Positions 26,491 to 34,421 of a DNA stretch of 64,000 bases are shown here, in pieces. Position 1 is the first letter of the stretch. Every line of letters starts with the position of its first letter. The DNA lies in NCBI RefSeq assembly GCF_009451885.1, contig NZ_WIAO01000007.1:124001-188000 (forward strand), in the 5' to 3' direction. The notes under the pieces were generated by a model. The model did no database searches, was not told the DNA's origin, and saw only the letters and a program-made list of their open reading frames with translations. The translations under genes and the position numbers were made by a program. This DNA comes from Glycomyces albidus (lineage in GTDB: Bacteria > Actinomycetota > Actinomycetes > Mycobacteriales > Micromonosporaceae).

Positions 26491-28116
26491 TCAGGTGCCG
26501 GTCGTGACGTCCAGGTGGTCGAGGTTCGGCAGGCCGCCGGAGCCCGTCGCGGCCAGTCGGACCGTGTTGGCGCCCGGGTTCAGCTCGACGGTGAGCGTCT
26601 GCGCGGACCAGCGGTTCCAGGCGCCGGTGCTCGCGAACGCGAGCGTGGCGATGGGGGAGCCGTTCACCGTGACGGTGCCCGGCCTGTCGGACGAGCCGCC
26701 GTTGGCGTACCGGATCACGACGGTCGCCGCGCCGGATGCCGAGGCATCCACTGTGAACCGGACGGTGGCTCCGCTCGCGTTGCGCGTGTTGCAGAAGCCG
26801 CTCCCGGTGTACCCGGCGTGATCGGTGTCGATGGTGCCGTCGCAGGTCGCCCCCGGTCCTTCGGCCTCGTATCGGACCGGGCCGCCGGTGCCGCCGCCGT
26901 CGCCGCTGAAGTCGGCGCCGAGGTCGTCGTGGTCGCGGGGCCGCAGGAAGTCGGTGGCCGGGATCGAGCCGTCGGCCCGGCGCGGGCCCTTGATCGCGGT
27001 GCTGTCCGTGCTCACCAGGTCGGCGCTGCTCCAGTCGTCCTTGATGTCCCAGGAGTTCCCGGTGCCGCCCGACGATCCGAGGTCGGCGCCGGCGCCGTTG
27101 GCCACCGCCAGGTTCCGGTTCAGGGTGGAGGCGGACCGGTCGAAGACGAAGCCGCTGCCGCCGTTGGCCCACGCGGTGTTGTCCTCGAGCCGGAGTGAGG
27201 CGGTGTTGCCGTTGTCGATGAACCCGCCGACGGCGTTCTCGAACGCGATGCTGCCGGTCACCTCGTGGTTCGCGTCGCCGCGGCCGAGTTTGAAGCCGTT
27301 GCCGTCGCCTTCCCAGTCGGGGAAGCCCCACCGGTCGACGCCGTTGCCCCAGGCCACCGAGTCCTCGATCACGATGGGGGAGAGGAAGTCCCAGGAGTCG
27401 AACCCGTCGTCGGCGTTGTTCCACAGCCGGGCGCCGATCACCACGTTGCCGGTGCCCGTGCCCTGCTTGATGGCGAGGCCGTCGGCGCTCTCGCCGTTCT
27501 TGCGGGGGTCCCGGTTGCCGTGGCTGTCGAGGCCGATGATCCGGTTGCCGCTGGAGTCCATGACGATGTGCAGGCCGGACTCGTAGTTGTCGCGGGTGGT
27601 CAGGTTCCGGTAGACGTTGTTGTTCCCCTCCTGGGCGTAGATCCCGTACGGGCCGTTGATGATCTCGAGGTCCTCGAAGCGCCACCAGTCGCCTTCGACG
27701 TGGACCGCGCCGCGTTCGATGCGCGGGATCGTGGAGCCGAGCGCGCCGGGGGTCCACGGCATGTTCTCGCCGTCGATGACCACGTGCTCGCCGTTGTAGG
27801 CGCGCATCGTGATCGGCTGCGACTGGGTGCCGTCCTCGAGGATCCGGATGTTGGTGCCGGGGGCGTAGGTGCCGCCGCGGATCTGGATCACGGTGCCGGG
27901 TTCGGCCAGATCGACGGCGCGCTGGAGCGTCTGGAGTGGAGCGGCGAGCGTGCCGGGGTTCGCGTCGCTCCCGTCTACGGCGACCGTGAGCGTGGCGGAC
28001 TGCGCCGACGACGGCGACCCGGCCGCGACGGCGGCGAGCAGTCCCAGCGTCGCCGCCAGTGCGATCCGCACCGCCGCCGACCGCGGACCGGGGTTTCGAA
28101 TGGTGCTGATTGACAT
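26491..28116 (-). CDS. Secreted PL9-type pectate lyase with C-terminal CBM35-like domain
   Basis: 541 residues with AGGAGG upstream of the ATG at 28116. Signal peptide of about 40 residues, then a right-handed parallel beta-helix. The PL9 calcium site is visible as NADDGFDSWDF (the DDxxD arrangement), with an upstream Asp in ESADGLAIK, and the catalytic Lys lies in GDGNGFKLGRG. After a Gly-rich linker there is a carbohydrate-binding domain (VRYEAEGPGATCDGT to the end) of the CBM35/CBM6 type. It should cleave polygalacturonate or rhamnogalacturonan by beta-elimination outside the cell. A LacI-like operator lies at its promoter. Confidence 0.87.
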   Translation of the reverse strand: MSISTIRNPGPRSAAVRIALAATLGLLAAVAAGSPSSAQSATLTVAVDGSDANPGTLAAPLQTLQRAVDLAEPGTVIQIRGGTYAPGTNIRILEDGTQSQPITMRAYNGEHVVIDGENMPWTPGALGSTIPRIERGAVHVEGDWWRFEDLEIINGPYGIYAQEGNNNVYRNLTTRDNYESGLHIVMDSSGNRIIGLDSHGNRDPRKNGESADGLAIKQGTGTGNVVIGARLWNNADDGFDSWDFLSPIVIEDSVAWGNGVDRWGFPDWEGDGNGFKLGRGDANHEVTGSIAFENAVGGFIDNGNTASLRLEDNTAWANGGSGFVFDRSASTLNRNLAVANGAGADLGSSGGTGNSWDIKDDWSSADLVSTDSTAIKGPRRADGSIPATDFLRPRDHDDLGADFSGDGGGTGGPVRYEAEGPGATCDGTIDTDHAGYTGSGFCNTRNASGATVRFTVDASASGAATVVIRYANGGSSDRPGTVTVNGSPIATLAFASTGAWNRWSAQTLTVELNPGANTVRLAATGSGGLPNLDHLDVTTGT

Positions 28117-28322
28117 GTTCGATACGACCTCCTAGCCATACCCCCGCATGTGGAGTTTCCGAAGAGCGAGAGCACAAGGGACGGTCCGGAATCCGTGCCC
28201 GCGCGGCTCGCGCCGGTCGCGACGTCGGCCGGCATGCTGCGAGGGGGCCGGGGGTCCGGTGCTCGCCCCGTCGCCGAGGCGGTCTCGGCGCCTTCCGCTG
28301 ACACGATGTGCGTTCCGGATGT

Positions 28323-28334
28323 GCAACCGGTTGC
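28323..28334. promoter_or_regulatory. LacI-type operator GCAACCGGTTGC
   Basis: A perfect 12-bp palindrome with the central CG typical of LacI-family operators, placed just downstream of the predicted -10 of the pectate lyase promoter, so at about +1 on the minus strand. No lacI-type gene lies in the window, so the repressor is encoded elsewhere. Confidence 0.6.
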
Positions 28335-28339
28335 CATCC

Positions 28340-28368
28340 ACCCTACATAGGAGATCGAGACGCGTCAA
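28340..28368 (-). promoter_or_regulatory. Pectate lyase promoter
   Basis: On the minus strand TTGACG (28368-28363) and TAGGGT (28345-28340) are separated by 17 bp. Transcription would start near 28333, inside the palindromic operator, giving a leader of about 215 nt. Confidence 0.5.
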
Positions 28369-28436
28369 TATCTGACTTGGATCGGCAACACGGCATCGCA
28401 GTGGGACCGCCGCCGCCCGCGGTGCCGCCGCCCGTG

Positions 28437-28877
28437 TCAGTCGGCGTCCCCGGCACGTGCAGCGCGCCGCGTGCGGTTCGCCGCCAGGCCGAGCGAGAGG
28501 CCGACCAGGCCGAGCACGATCGCGAGGCCGGACCCGACCACGCCGTTGCCGGTCCCGGGACCGCCGTCGGCGACGGCCAGCGCCACCGCGGCGATGCCGA
28601 TGCCGATCACGCCCGCGGCGATCGCGACCGCGGCGGCGACGCGGCCGCCGCCGCGCCCGCTTCTGCCGCGGGTCATCGCCAGGACGCCCGCGCCGACGCT
28701 CACCAGCGCCACGAGGTCGGCCGCGATCGAGGGTCCCCGGTCCTGGATGTCGTAGCCTCCGGCGGCGACCGCGTTCCCGGCCGCGGCGGGTGCGGCCGTC
28801 AGGGCCAGGACGACCGCGGCGCCGACGAGGACGAGCGGGAGCGTGATCGCGGCCTTGGAAGCCCGGGTTCGGAACAT
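28437..28877 (-). CDS. Small membrane protein (DUF6223-like, tentative)
   Basis: 146 residues. The ATG at 28877 has GAAGGAGA six nt upstream; an ATG at 28892 would overlap that RBS. A hydrophobic signal or anchor (ITLPLVLVGAAVVLALTAAPAAA) is followed by two or three helices and GTGNG...ALVLGLVGLSLGLAANR-like sequence at the end, recalling small actinobacterial DUF6223 proteins. Family naming is from memory. Divergent from the histidine kinase across 227 bp; function unknown. Confidence 0.7.
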   Translation of the reverse strand: MFRTRASKAAITLPLVLVGAAVVLALTAAPAAAGNAVAAGGYDIQDRGPSIAADLVALVSVGAGVLAMTRGRSGRGGGRVAAAVAIAAGVIGIGIAAVALAVADGGPGTGNGVVGSGLAIVLGLVGLSLGLAANRTRRAARAGDAD

Positions 28878-29091
28878 GGCGGTCTCCTTCATGAGTCGCT
28901 GATCCGGCGTTCGGATCCCTTCGATCGTCGCCTTCGATCCGTTGCGGGGCATCCGTCCTGGGGCGGCTCTTTCCGCTGCCGCGGGCGCCGCGGGCGCCTG
29001 CCGCACCGGTGGCAGTCGGGCCCGGGACTACTGCGTCCGCGGTAGACCGGCTGTCGGCCGTGCGGCGGTGTCGCCGCGCCCGCCGGCTCGT

Positions 29092-29097
29092 TAGAGT
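29092..29097 (+). promoter_or_regulatory. TAGAGT -10 of a probable leaderless kinase/regulator message
   Basis: TAGAGT ends 7 nt before the ATG at 29105 and there is no Shine-Dalgarno, the arrangement of a leaderless transcript. Confidence 0.45.
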
Positions 29098-29104
29098 TCG
29101 CGGC

Positions 29105-30232
29105 ATGGGCATGGGGAGGTCCGTTCTCCGGACCAGTGCGCGGGACTGGGCGATCCCGGTCGCGGTGGCGGTGCTGCCGCCGGCGACCGCGTGGACCGGC
29201 GGGTACGCCGCGACCGGCCTCGGTGCCGCCGCGTACGCGCTGCTGGCGGCCGGCGGCCTGGTCCTGTACGCCGCCAGGCGGTTCCCGGTGCACGTCCTGG
29301 CCGCCACCGGCCTGTGCGCGGCGGGGTACCAGGCGCTGGGGTTCGACGTCGCCGCGGTCGCCTTCCTGTTCGCGGTCTACGCCGCGTTCCGGGAGGGCCG
29401 CCGCCTCGCCGCCGTGGCGGCGTCCGCGGCGATGGTCGCCGTCCTGCCGCTCGCCGCACTCGCGTCCGGTGTGGACGGTCTCGGTCCGGCGCTCGCCCAA
29501 GGCCGCGACGCGATGCAGCTCGCCTGGCTCATCGCCGCCGGTGCCGCGGGCGAGGCGCTGCGGCAGGCCGAGCGGCGCGCCGACGAGGCCGAGCGGACGC
29601 GGGAGGAGGCCGCCAGGCACCGCGCCGACGAGGAGCGGCTGCACATCGCCCGCGAACTCCACGACTCGCTCACGCACCAGATCGCGGTCGTCAAGCTACA
29701 GGCGGAGGTCGCGGTCCATCTCGCCCGCAGGGCGGGCGAGCCCGTCCCGGAGCCGCTGCTGGCGATCCAGGCGGCCGGCCGCGAAGCGAGCCGCGAACTG
29801 CGGGCGACCCTCGAGGCGCTCCGCGACGACGGCACGAGCCCGCCCCGCGGCATCGACGACATCCCCGACCTCGTCGAGCACGCCCGCGCGATGGGCCTGG
29901 ACGCGACGCTGTCCATCGGCGGCGAGCGGTTCACGGTGCCGGAGGCGCTGGGCCGCACCGCGTACCGGATCGTCCAGGAGGCGCTCACCAACACCGCCCG
30001 CCACGCGCGCGCCGCCACCGCGTCCGTCGACATCGGATACCGGCCCGAGTTCCTCGCCATCCGGATCGACGACGACGGCGACGCCGCCGCCGGCGACCGA
30101 CCGGCGCCCGGCATGGGCCTCATCGGCATGCGCGAGCGCGTGGCCGCGCTGGGCGGCCGGCTCGACGCGCGACCGCGCGCCGAAGGCGGCTTCCGGGTCG
30201 AGGCGGAACTGCCGGTGGACCGGTCCGCGTGA
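29105..30232 (+). CDS. NarL/DesK-type sensor histidine kinase
   Basis: 375 residues; start set by the -10 element 7 nt upstream. About four membrane helices in the first 150 residues with almost no extracytoplasmic loop, so it probably senses an intramembrane or intracellular signal. HisKA_3 phospho-acceptor His is about residue 186 (HIARELHDSLTHQ), followed by the ATPase domain (N-box YRIVQEALTNTARHA; G-boxes DDDGDAA and GMGLIGMRERVAALGG). The stop overlaps the response regulator start (GTGA). Confidence 0.9.
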   Translation: MGMGRSVLRTSARDWAIPVAVAVLPPATAWTGGYAATGLGAAAYALLAAGGLVLYAARRFPVHVLAATGLCAAGYQALGFDVAAVAFLFAVYAAFREGRRLAAVAASAAMVAVLPLAALASGVDGLGPALAQGRDAMQLAWLIAAGAAGEALRQAERRADEAERTREEAARHRADEERLHIARELHDSLTHQIAVVKLQAEVAVHLARRAGEPVPEPLLAIQAAGREASRELRATLEALRDDGTSPPRGIDDIPDLVEHARAMGLDATLSIGGERFTVPEALGRTAYRIVQEALTNTARHARAATASVDIGYRPEFLAIRIDDDGDAAAGDRPAPGMGLIGMRERVAALGGRLDARPRAEGGFRVEAELPVDRSA

Positions 30233-30891
30233 TCCGGGTCCTGCTGGTCGACGACCAGCCGCTGATGCGCAGCGGGTTCCGCGCGCTCCTCGAGTTCGAG
30301 GACGACATCGAGGTGGTCGCCGAGGCCGGCGACGGCGCGCGGGGCGTCGAGCTGGTCAGGGAGCACCGGCCCGACGTCGCGCTCATCGACATCCGGATGC
30401 CGGTGGTCGACGGCATCGAGGCGACCCGGCGCATCGCCGCCGACCCCGCGCTGGACGGCGTGCACGTGGTCGTCCTGACCAACTACGGCTTCGACGAGTA
30501 CGTGCTCGACGCCTTGCGCGCCGGAGCGGCCGGGTTCCTCGTCAAGGACATCGAGCGCGAGGACCTTCTGCACGCGGTGCGCGTCGCCGCCCGCGGCGAG
30601 GCGCTGCTCGCGCCCTCGATCACGCGCAGGCTCATCGCCCGCTTCATCGCTCAGCCGCCGGCGCCGGACCCCGGCGCCCGCCTCGGGACGCTGACCGGCC
30701 GCGAACACGAGGCGATGGTGCTTGTCGCGCAAGGGTGCTCGAACGAGCAGATCGCCGAGCGCATGGCGATCAGCCCGATGACCGCGAAGACCCACGTCAA
30801 CCGGGCGATGGCCAAGCTCCATGCCCGCGACCGCGCCCAACTGGTCATCATGGCCTACGAATCGGGCCTCGTGGTGCCCCGCGACCGGTGA
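30229..30891 (+). CDS. NarL/FixJ-family response regulator
   Basis: 220 residues from a GTG overlapping the kinase stop by four bases. Receiver domain with acidic pocket (VDDQ), phospho-acceptor Asp54 (VALIDIRMP) and Lys (FLVKDIE), then a LuxR-type helix-turn-helix (LTGREHEAMVLVAQGCSNEQIAERMAISPMTAKTHVNRAMAKL). Partner of the preceding kinase. Likely targets are local, such as the divergent small membrane protein, but that is inference. Confidence 0.93.
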   Translation: MIRVLLVDDQPLMRSGFRALLEFEDDIEVVAEAGDGARGVELVREHRPDVALIDIRMPVVDGIEATRRIAADPALDGVHVVVLTNYGFDEYVLDALRAGAAGFLVKDIEREDLLHAVRVAARGEALLAPSITRRLIARFIAQPPAPDPGARLGTLTGREHEAMVLVAQGCSNEQIAERMAISPMTAKTHVNRAMAKLHARDRAQLVIMAYESGLVVPRDR

Positions 30892-30905
30892 GGACCGGGC
30901 GGGGT

Positions 30906-31232
30906 TCAGGCGGGCGCCGCCGCGACCTCCCGCAGGATCTCCAGCAGCGCCGCCACCCCCGGCGGGTCCGGCGGGTCGCCGTAGGTGACCGCGTGGATCC
31001 GCCGCGCGCTCCCTTCGAGTTCGGTCGCGTGGACGCCCGGGTGCCGGTGCGCCCGGAGTGCCAGTCCCGGCAGCGCGGCCGCGGCCATGCCGGCGGCCAC
31101 CAGCGACTGGATGACGACCATGTCGTCGCTCTCGTAGGCGATCCGCGGCGTGAAGCCGGCGCGTTCGCAGGCTGCGACCATCGCGGCCCGGCAGCGTTCG
31201 CAGCCGCCCACCCACGCGGAGCGCCGGATCGG
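30906..31232 (-). pseudogene. Truncated LysR-family regulator (C-terminal effector domain only)
   Basis: An open frame of 101 codons from a GTG at 31211, with family-like sequence perhaps reaching 31222-31232. It reads as the end of a LysR effector-binding domain (GCERCRAAMVAACERAGFTPRIAYESDDMVVIQSLVAAGMAAAALPGLAL). The DNA-binding half and the first part of the effector domain are absent. Sequence beyond about 31230 belongs to a fragment of another gene on the opposite strand, so this is a deletion product rather than a short gene. Confidence 0.75.
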
Positions 31233-31434
31233 CCGCGGGCTACACCAGGCACACCCTCTACTGCGAGGCCGCGTTCTCGCTGTCGGCCGTCGTATGGCGT
31301 CCCGGCCAGATCACCGAGATCCACGACCACCTCGTATGGTGCTCGTTCATGGTGCTCCAGGGTGCCGAGACCGAGACCCTCTACGGTTTCGACGGCGGAC
31401 GGTTCGCTCGCCGCCCGCGCTCGTCGGCGAGCCC
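31226..31434 (+). pseudogene. Cysteine dioxygenase-like cupin fragment
   Basis: Frame starting about GGC at 31238 reads GYTRHTLYCEAAFSLSAVVW then RPGQITEIHDHLVWCSFMV, LQGAETETLYGF. This is the core of a type I cysteine dioxygenase (iron ligands in IHDH, and the WC that follows). It has no start or N-terminus, and similarity stops near 31400, before the adjacent kinase-like gene. LysR genes are often divergent from cysteine dioxygenase genes, so the two fragments look like the two ends of one deleted locus. Confidence 0.7.
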
Positions 31435-31941
31435 CTACCGGTCCGCGGCGCCCGGAAGACCGGTCCGGTCGAGGAGCCGGCGCACCACCTCGTCGACCGG
31501 AAGACCGGTGTCGATCTCGAAGGCGGCCCCCGATCGCAGGAGCGGCTCGACCTCGCGCTGGTCGGCGAGGGCCTTGGCCAGCTCGCCAGGGCTCTTGCCG
31601 TACGGGTTCCCGGTTCGAGTGAGGAGCCGCCGGCGGACCGTTTCCGGTGCCGCGCTGAGGAGCACCACCTGGTCGAAGTCGTCGTAGAACTTCCACTGAT
31701 TCGGCACGCAGCCGCTGACGAAGAGGGCCGGGCCTTCGGCGGTGTCGAGCAGGCGGCGCATCCGGGCCTCGTGCCAGACCCAGTCGGGCTGCGCCTCGGG
31801 CGCGGGCGGGTCGATGTCCGGGCCCGGCGCGCACCAGCCGCCGTAATCGGTGTCGACGGCCCGGTAGCCGAGCTCGGCGAGGCGGGCGACGATGGTGGAC
31901 TTGCCGACGCCTGAGACGCCGGTGAGCAGGACGCGCATCAT
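31435..31941 (-). CDS. P-loop NTPase of adenylate-kinase-like fold
   Basis: 168 residues. Walker A GVSGVGKST at residues 8-16; a lid-like RRRLLTRTGNPYGKSPGELA segment follows, and FDQVVLLSAAPE is the Walker B-like strand. Such small AAA_17/AAA_18 proteins phosphorylate nucleotides or other small molecules; the substrate is unknown. The start at 31941 (MM) is supported by TAGAGT at 31954-31949, 7 nt upstream, suggesting a leaderless message. Confidence 0.8.
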   Translation of the reverse strand: MMRVLLTGVSGVGKSTIVARLAELGYRAVDTDYGGWCAPGPDIDPPAPEAQPDWVWHEARMRRLLDTAEGPALFVSGCVPNQWKFYDDFDQVVLLSAAPETVRRRLLTRTGNPYGKSPGELAKALADQREVEPLLRSGAAFEIDTGLPVDEVVRRLLDRTGLPGAADR

Positions 31942-31948
31942 CAACAGC

Positions 31949-31954
31949 ACTCTA
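31949..31954 (-). promoter_or_regulatory. TAGAGT -10 of a leaderless P-loop gene
   Basis: Minus-strand TAGAGT ends 7 nt before the ATG at 31941, identical in sequence and spacing to the element before the histidine kinase. Confidence 0.45.
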
Positions 31955-32000
31955 GGGCCGGCGGCCCGCCGCGTGACGGGCCGCCCGCCCCCGGCCGGAC

Positions 32001-32906
32001 TCAGGCGCCGACCTCGAGCGTGATCTTGCCGCCCGGATGCCCGGTCTCGCTGAGGAGCTGGGCCTCCGCGGCCTGCTCGAGCGGGAAGGCCGCGGCGAGC
32101 TTCACCCGGAGCTTCCCGGCGACCGCCTGGTCGGCCAGGTCGGCGAGGACCGCGCCGTTCTCGTCGCCCTCGCCGCTGAAGGCGATCCCGAGGCCGATCG
32201 CGGCCGGATCCGCGATCGTGAGGATCCGGTCGGTCCCGCCGCGCAGCTCGACCGCGTCGGGCAGCATGCCGTACCCGGCCGCGTCGAGCACCGCGTCCAC
32301 CCGGTCCGCGACGGCGCGGACCCGCTGGACCAGCCCGTCGCCGTACCGGACCGGGGTCGCGCCGAGCGTCCGGACGTACTCCTCGCCGGCCTCGCCGACC
32401 GTGCCGACGACCTCGGCTCCGCGGCCCACCGCGAACTGCACGGCCAGGCTCCCGACCGACCCGCCGGCGCCGTTGACGAGCAGCGTGTCGCCGGCGGCGA
32501 CATCGAGCGCGTTCAAGGCCCGCACCGCGGTCTCCCCGGACACCGGCAGCGCCGCCGCCTCGGCCCACGACAGGCCGGCCGGCTTCAGCGCGAGCACGCT
32601 CGCCAGCGCGAACTCCGCGTACGAACCCGAACCGCGGCTCCAACCGAACACCTCGTCGCCGGGCGTGAACGGCGCCCCCTCGCCGACCGCGTCGACCACC
32701 CCCGCCACCTCGATGCCGGGGATGTGCGGGAACTCGACCGGGGCGATCCGGGTCATGAGGCCCCGGCGGATCTTCCAGTCGATGGGGTTGACCCCGGCGG
32801 CCCGCACGGCGACCCGCACCTGGCCCGGCCCGGGCTCGGGCACGGGAACCTCCACGATCCGCAACCGCTCGGCGGAACCGAACTCGCTGAACTGCACTGC
32901 ACGCAT
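32001..32906 (-). CDS. NADP-dependent quinone-oxidoreductase-like MDR enzyme
   Basis: 301 residues with AGGAGA before the ATG at 32906. Medium-chain dehydrogenase fold without the structural zinc: catalytic domain (GVNPIDWKIRRGLM...FPHIPGIEVAGVVDAVGEGAPFTPGDEVFG), then the Rossmann domain (LLVNGAGGSVGSLAVQFA). QOR-like members reduce quinones or activated alkenes with NADPH in the cytosol. It is divergent from the HATPase-LuxR regulator at 33062 across 155 bp, so that regulator may control it. Confidence 0.88.
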   Translation of the reverse strand: MRAVQFSEFGSAERLRIVEVPVPEPGPGQVRVAVRAAGVNPIDWKIRRGLMTRIAPVEFPHIPGIEVAGVVDAVGEGAPFTPGDEVFGWSRGSGSYAEFALASVLALKPAGLSWAEAAALPVSGETAVRALNALDVAAGDTLLVNGAGGSVGSLAVQFAVGRGAEVVGTVGEAGEEYVRTLGATPVRYGDGLVQRVRAVADRVDAVLDAAGYGMLPDAVELRGGTDRILTIADPAAIGLGIAFSGEGDENGAVLADLADQAVAGKLRVKLAAAFPLEQAAEAQLLSETGHPGGKITLEVGA

Positions 32907-33049
32907 GATGTCTCCTATGGACTCGTTCGAGCGGCCCACAACGGCGGGCCGCGGTCTCCAGTCTCGGAGCGGCCGGACGGGGCCGCCCCTGATCGAACGA
33001 GCAGTCTTCGCCGTCCGAACGGCGAGCGCGACAGCGCGCGAAGCGGCCT

Positions 33050-33055
33050 ATCGTT
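33050..33055 (+). promoter_or_regulatory. TATCGT -10 of a leaderless regulator gene
   Basis: TATCGT ends 6 nt before the ATG at 33062, with no Shine-Dalgarno. Confidence 0.4.
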
Positions 33056-33061
33056 GCAGCC

Positions 33062-34327
33062 ATGGACCAGGAATGGACGCGCCCTTCACGAGTGCTCGAC
33101 GCGGTCGAGCGGATCCTGAGCGAGTCGCGCGGCGGCGTGCTGACGGGCTTCTCCGGCATGATCGCCGACCTGGTGCCGCACCGCGCCGCGGTGATGCGCA
33201 CCGCCGACTGCCCGCGCGAACCGGTCAAGGTCAGCGGCGACACCGCGATCACCGACCTGGCGACCACCGCCGAGCTCGCCCGCCTCGCCGAACGGGCCGT
33301 CCCCGGCGCGGCCGCGGCCACGGAGGGGATGCTCGCCGGAGCGGTCCGGCCCCTGGTGGTCACCGCCTCGACCGACGGCGGCGTGGTGCTGGTCCTGGTC
33401 CCGACCGCGGCACCGTCCGATGCGGCGCTGGAGCTGCTGGCCCGCTTGTGGAACGTGCTCAGCCTCGACGCCGACCGCAGGGCCGTCGAGATCCCCGCGG
33501 CGGACTTCCAGAGCAACCTCGCGATCGCGGCCGCGCGCTCGCGGGCCATCGCGGACATGGAGCAGACCCACGCGGTCGCCCTGACCGGGCTGCTGTCCGT
33601 GCTGCGGTCGAGCCGGCTCCCCGACGCGGTCGCCCGCCGCAACGCCGAGGAACTGGCCGTCGACGCACTGCTCGAACTCCGCGCCTCCCCGGTGCGGGAC
33701 AACGAGTTGTCCGCGGACGCCGCCGACGACGCGTTCGCGGCGCTGGCCGCCGGCCTCGCCCCGGTGATCGGCCACGCGGACACGGCGGTCGAGCTGTCGG
33801 GCCCGGACGACACGCGTCTGCTCCCGCGCGACCTCGTCCTGGTCGTCCAAGACCTCACGGAGGCGCTGGTGCTCTCCGCGATGGAGCAGCGGGAGGTCGG
33901 CCGGGTCCACGCGTCGTGGCGGCTGCGCGATTCGGCCCTGTATGTCACCGTCCGCGACGACGGGCCGGGCACCGACCCGGGCCCGGGCATCGCCGGCCGC
34001 CCGGTGGAGCGGGTCGCGGCCGTCGGCGGCCGCGTCGAAGCCGATGCGGTCCCCGGCTGGGGCACCACGGTCACCGCGGTGTTCCCGCTCGAACTGGAGG
34101 AGTCCCCGGCGGCGGCGCCGATCGACGGCCTGCACGCCCGCGAACTGGAGGTCCTCTCCGGCCTCGCCGAAGGCATGCGCAACCGCGAGATCGCCCAGCG
34201 GCTGCGCCTGAGCGAGCACACCGTCAAGTTCCACGTCCGCAACATCCTGGCGAAGCTCGGCGTCTCGACCCGCGGGCAGGCCGCCGCCCTCGCCCGGGGC
34301 CGGCGACCCGACGGCGCCGGCCGCTGA
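33062..34327 (+). CDS. One-protein regulator: GAF-like/HATPase module fused to LuxR HTH
   Basis: 421 residues. The N-terminal ~150 residues look like a small sensor domain (FSGMIADLVPHRAAVMR...VVLVLVPTAAPSD). The middle has a helical segment and a GHKL-ATPase-like module (ALYVTVRDDGPGTDPGPGIAG...GWGTTVTAVFPLEL). The last 65 residues are a LuxR/GerE DNA-binding domain (LHARELEVLSGLAEGMRNREIAQRLRLSEHTVKFHVRNILAKLG). The helical segment has no obvious HisKA_3 phospho-acceptor motif such as ELHD. It would act as a self-contained transcription factor sensing a ligand or ATP. It is divergent from an oxidoreductase. Confidence 0.82.
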   Translation: MDQEWTRPSRVLDAVERILSESRGGVLTGFSGMIADLVPHRAAVMRTADCPREPVKVSGDTAITDLATTAELARLAERAVPGAAAATEGMLAGAVRPLVVTASTDGGVVLVLVPTAAPSDAALELLARLWNVLSLDADRRAVEIPAADFQSNLAIAAARSRAIADMEQTHAVALTGLLSVLRSSRLPDAVARRNAEELAVDALLELRASPVRDNELSADAADDAFAALAAGLAPVIGHADTAVELSGPDDTRLLPRDLVLVVQDLTEALVLSAMEQREVGRVHASWRLRDSALYVTVRDDGPGTDPGPGIAGRPVERVAAVGGRVEADAVPGWGTTVTAVFPLELEESPAAAPIDGLHARELEVLSGLAEGMRNREIAQRLRLSEHTVKFHVRNILAKLGVSTRGQAAALARGRRPDGAGR

Positions 34328-34421
34328 CCGGGAACGATCCGAACCGCGCACCGGGCAACCCCGCGAGGGAGATGCGCTCGTATCAACCGCAACGAGCACG
34401 CATCACCGAGAGGAACGCCCA

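Larger units (their letters stand above)
28117..28436. other. Intergenic region holding the pectate lyase leader and promoter
   Basis: 320 bp between the pectate lyase start and the end of the small membrane-protein gene. 28323-28368 carries a promoter and operator. The remaining ~200 bp form a long, GC-rich leader in which I see no gene, riboswitch or obvious hairpin. Confidence 0.6.

Noticed and set aside
28132..29307. 391-codon minus-strand frame over the small membrane protein and kinase start
   Set aside because: Arg-rich low-complexity sequence antisense to the kinase and in a different frame from the 146-codon gene that has a good RBS.
31942..34392. A 985-codon minus-strand frame upstream of the P-loop protein
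   Set aside because: It is low-complexity and antisense to two well-supported genes (oxidoreductase in another frame, HATPase-LuxR on the plus strand). Only its last 168 codons match a family.
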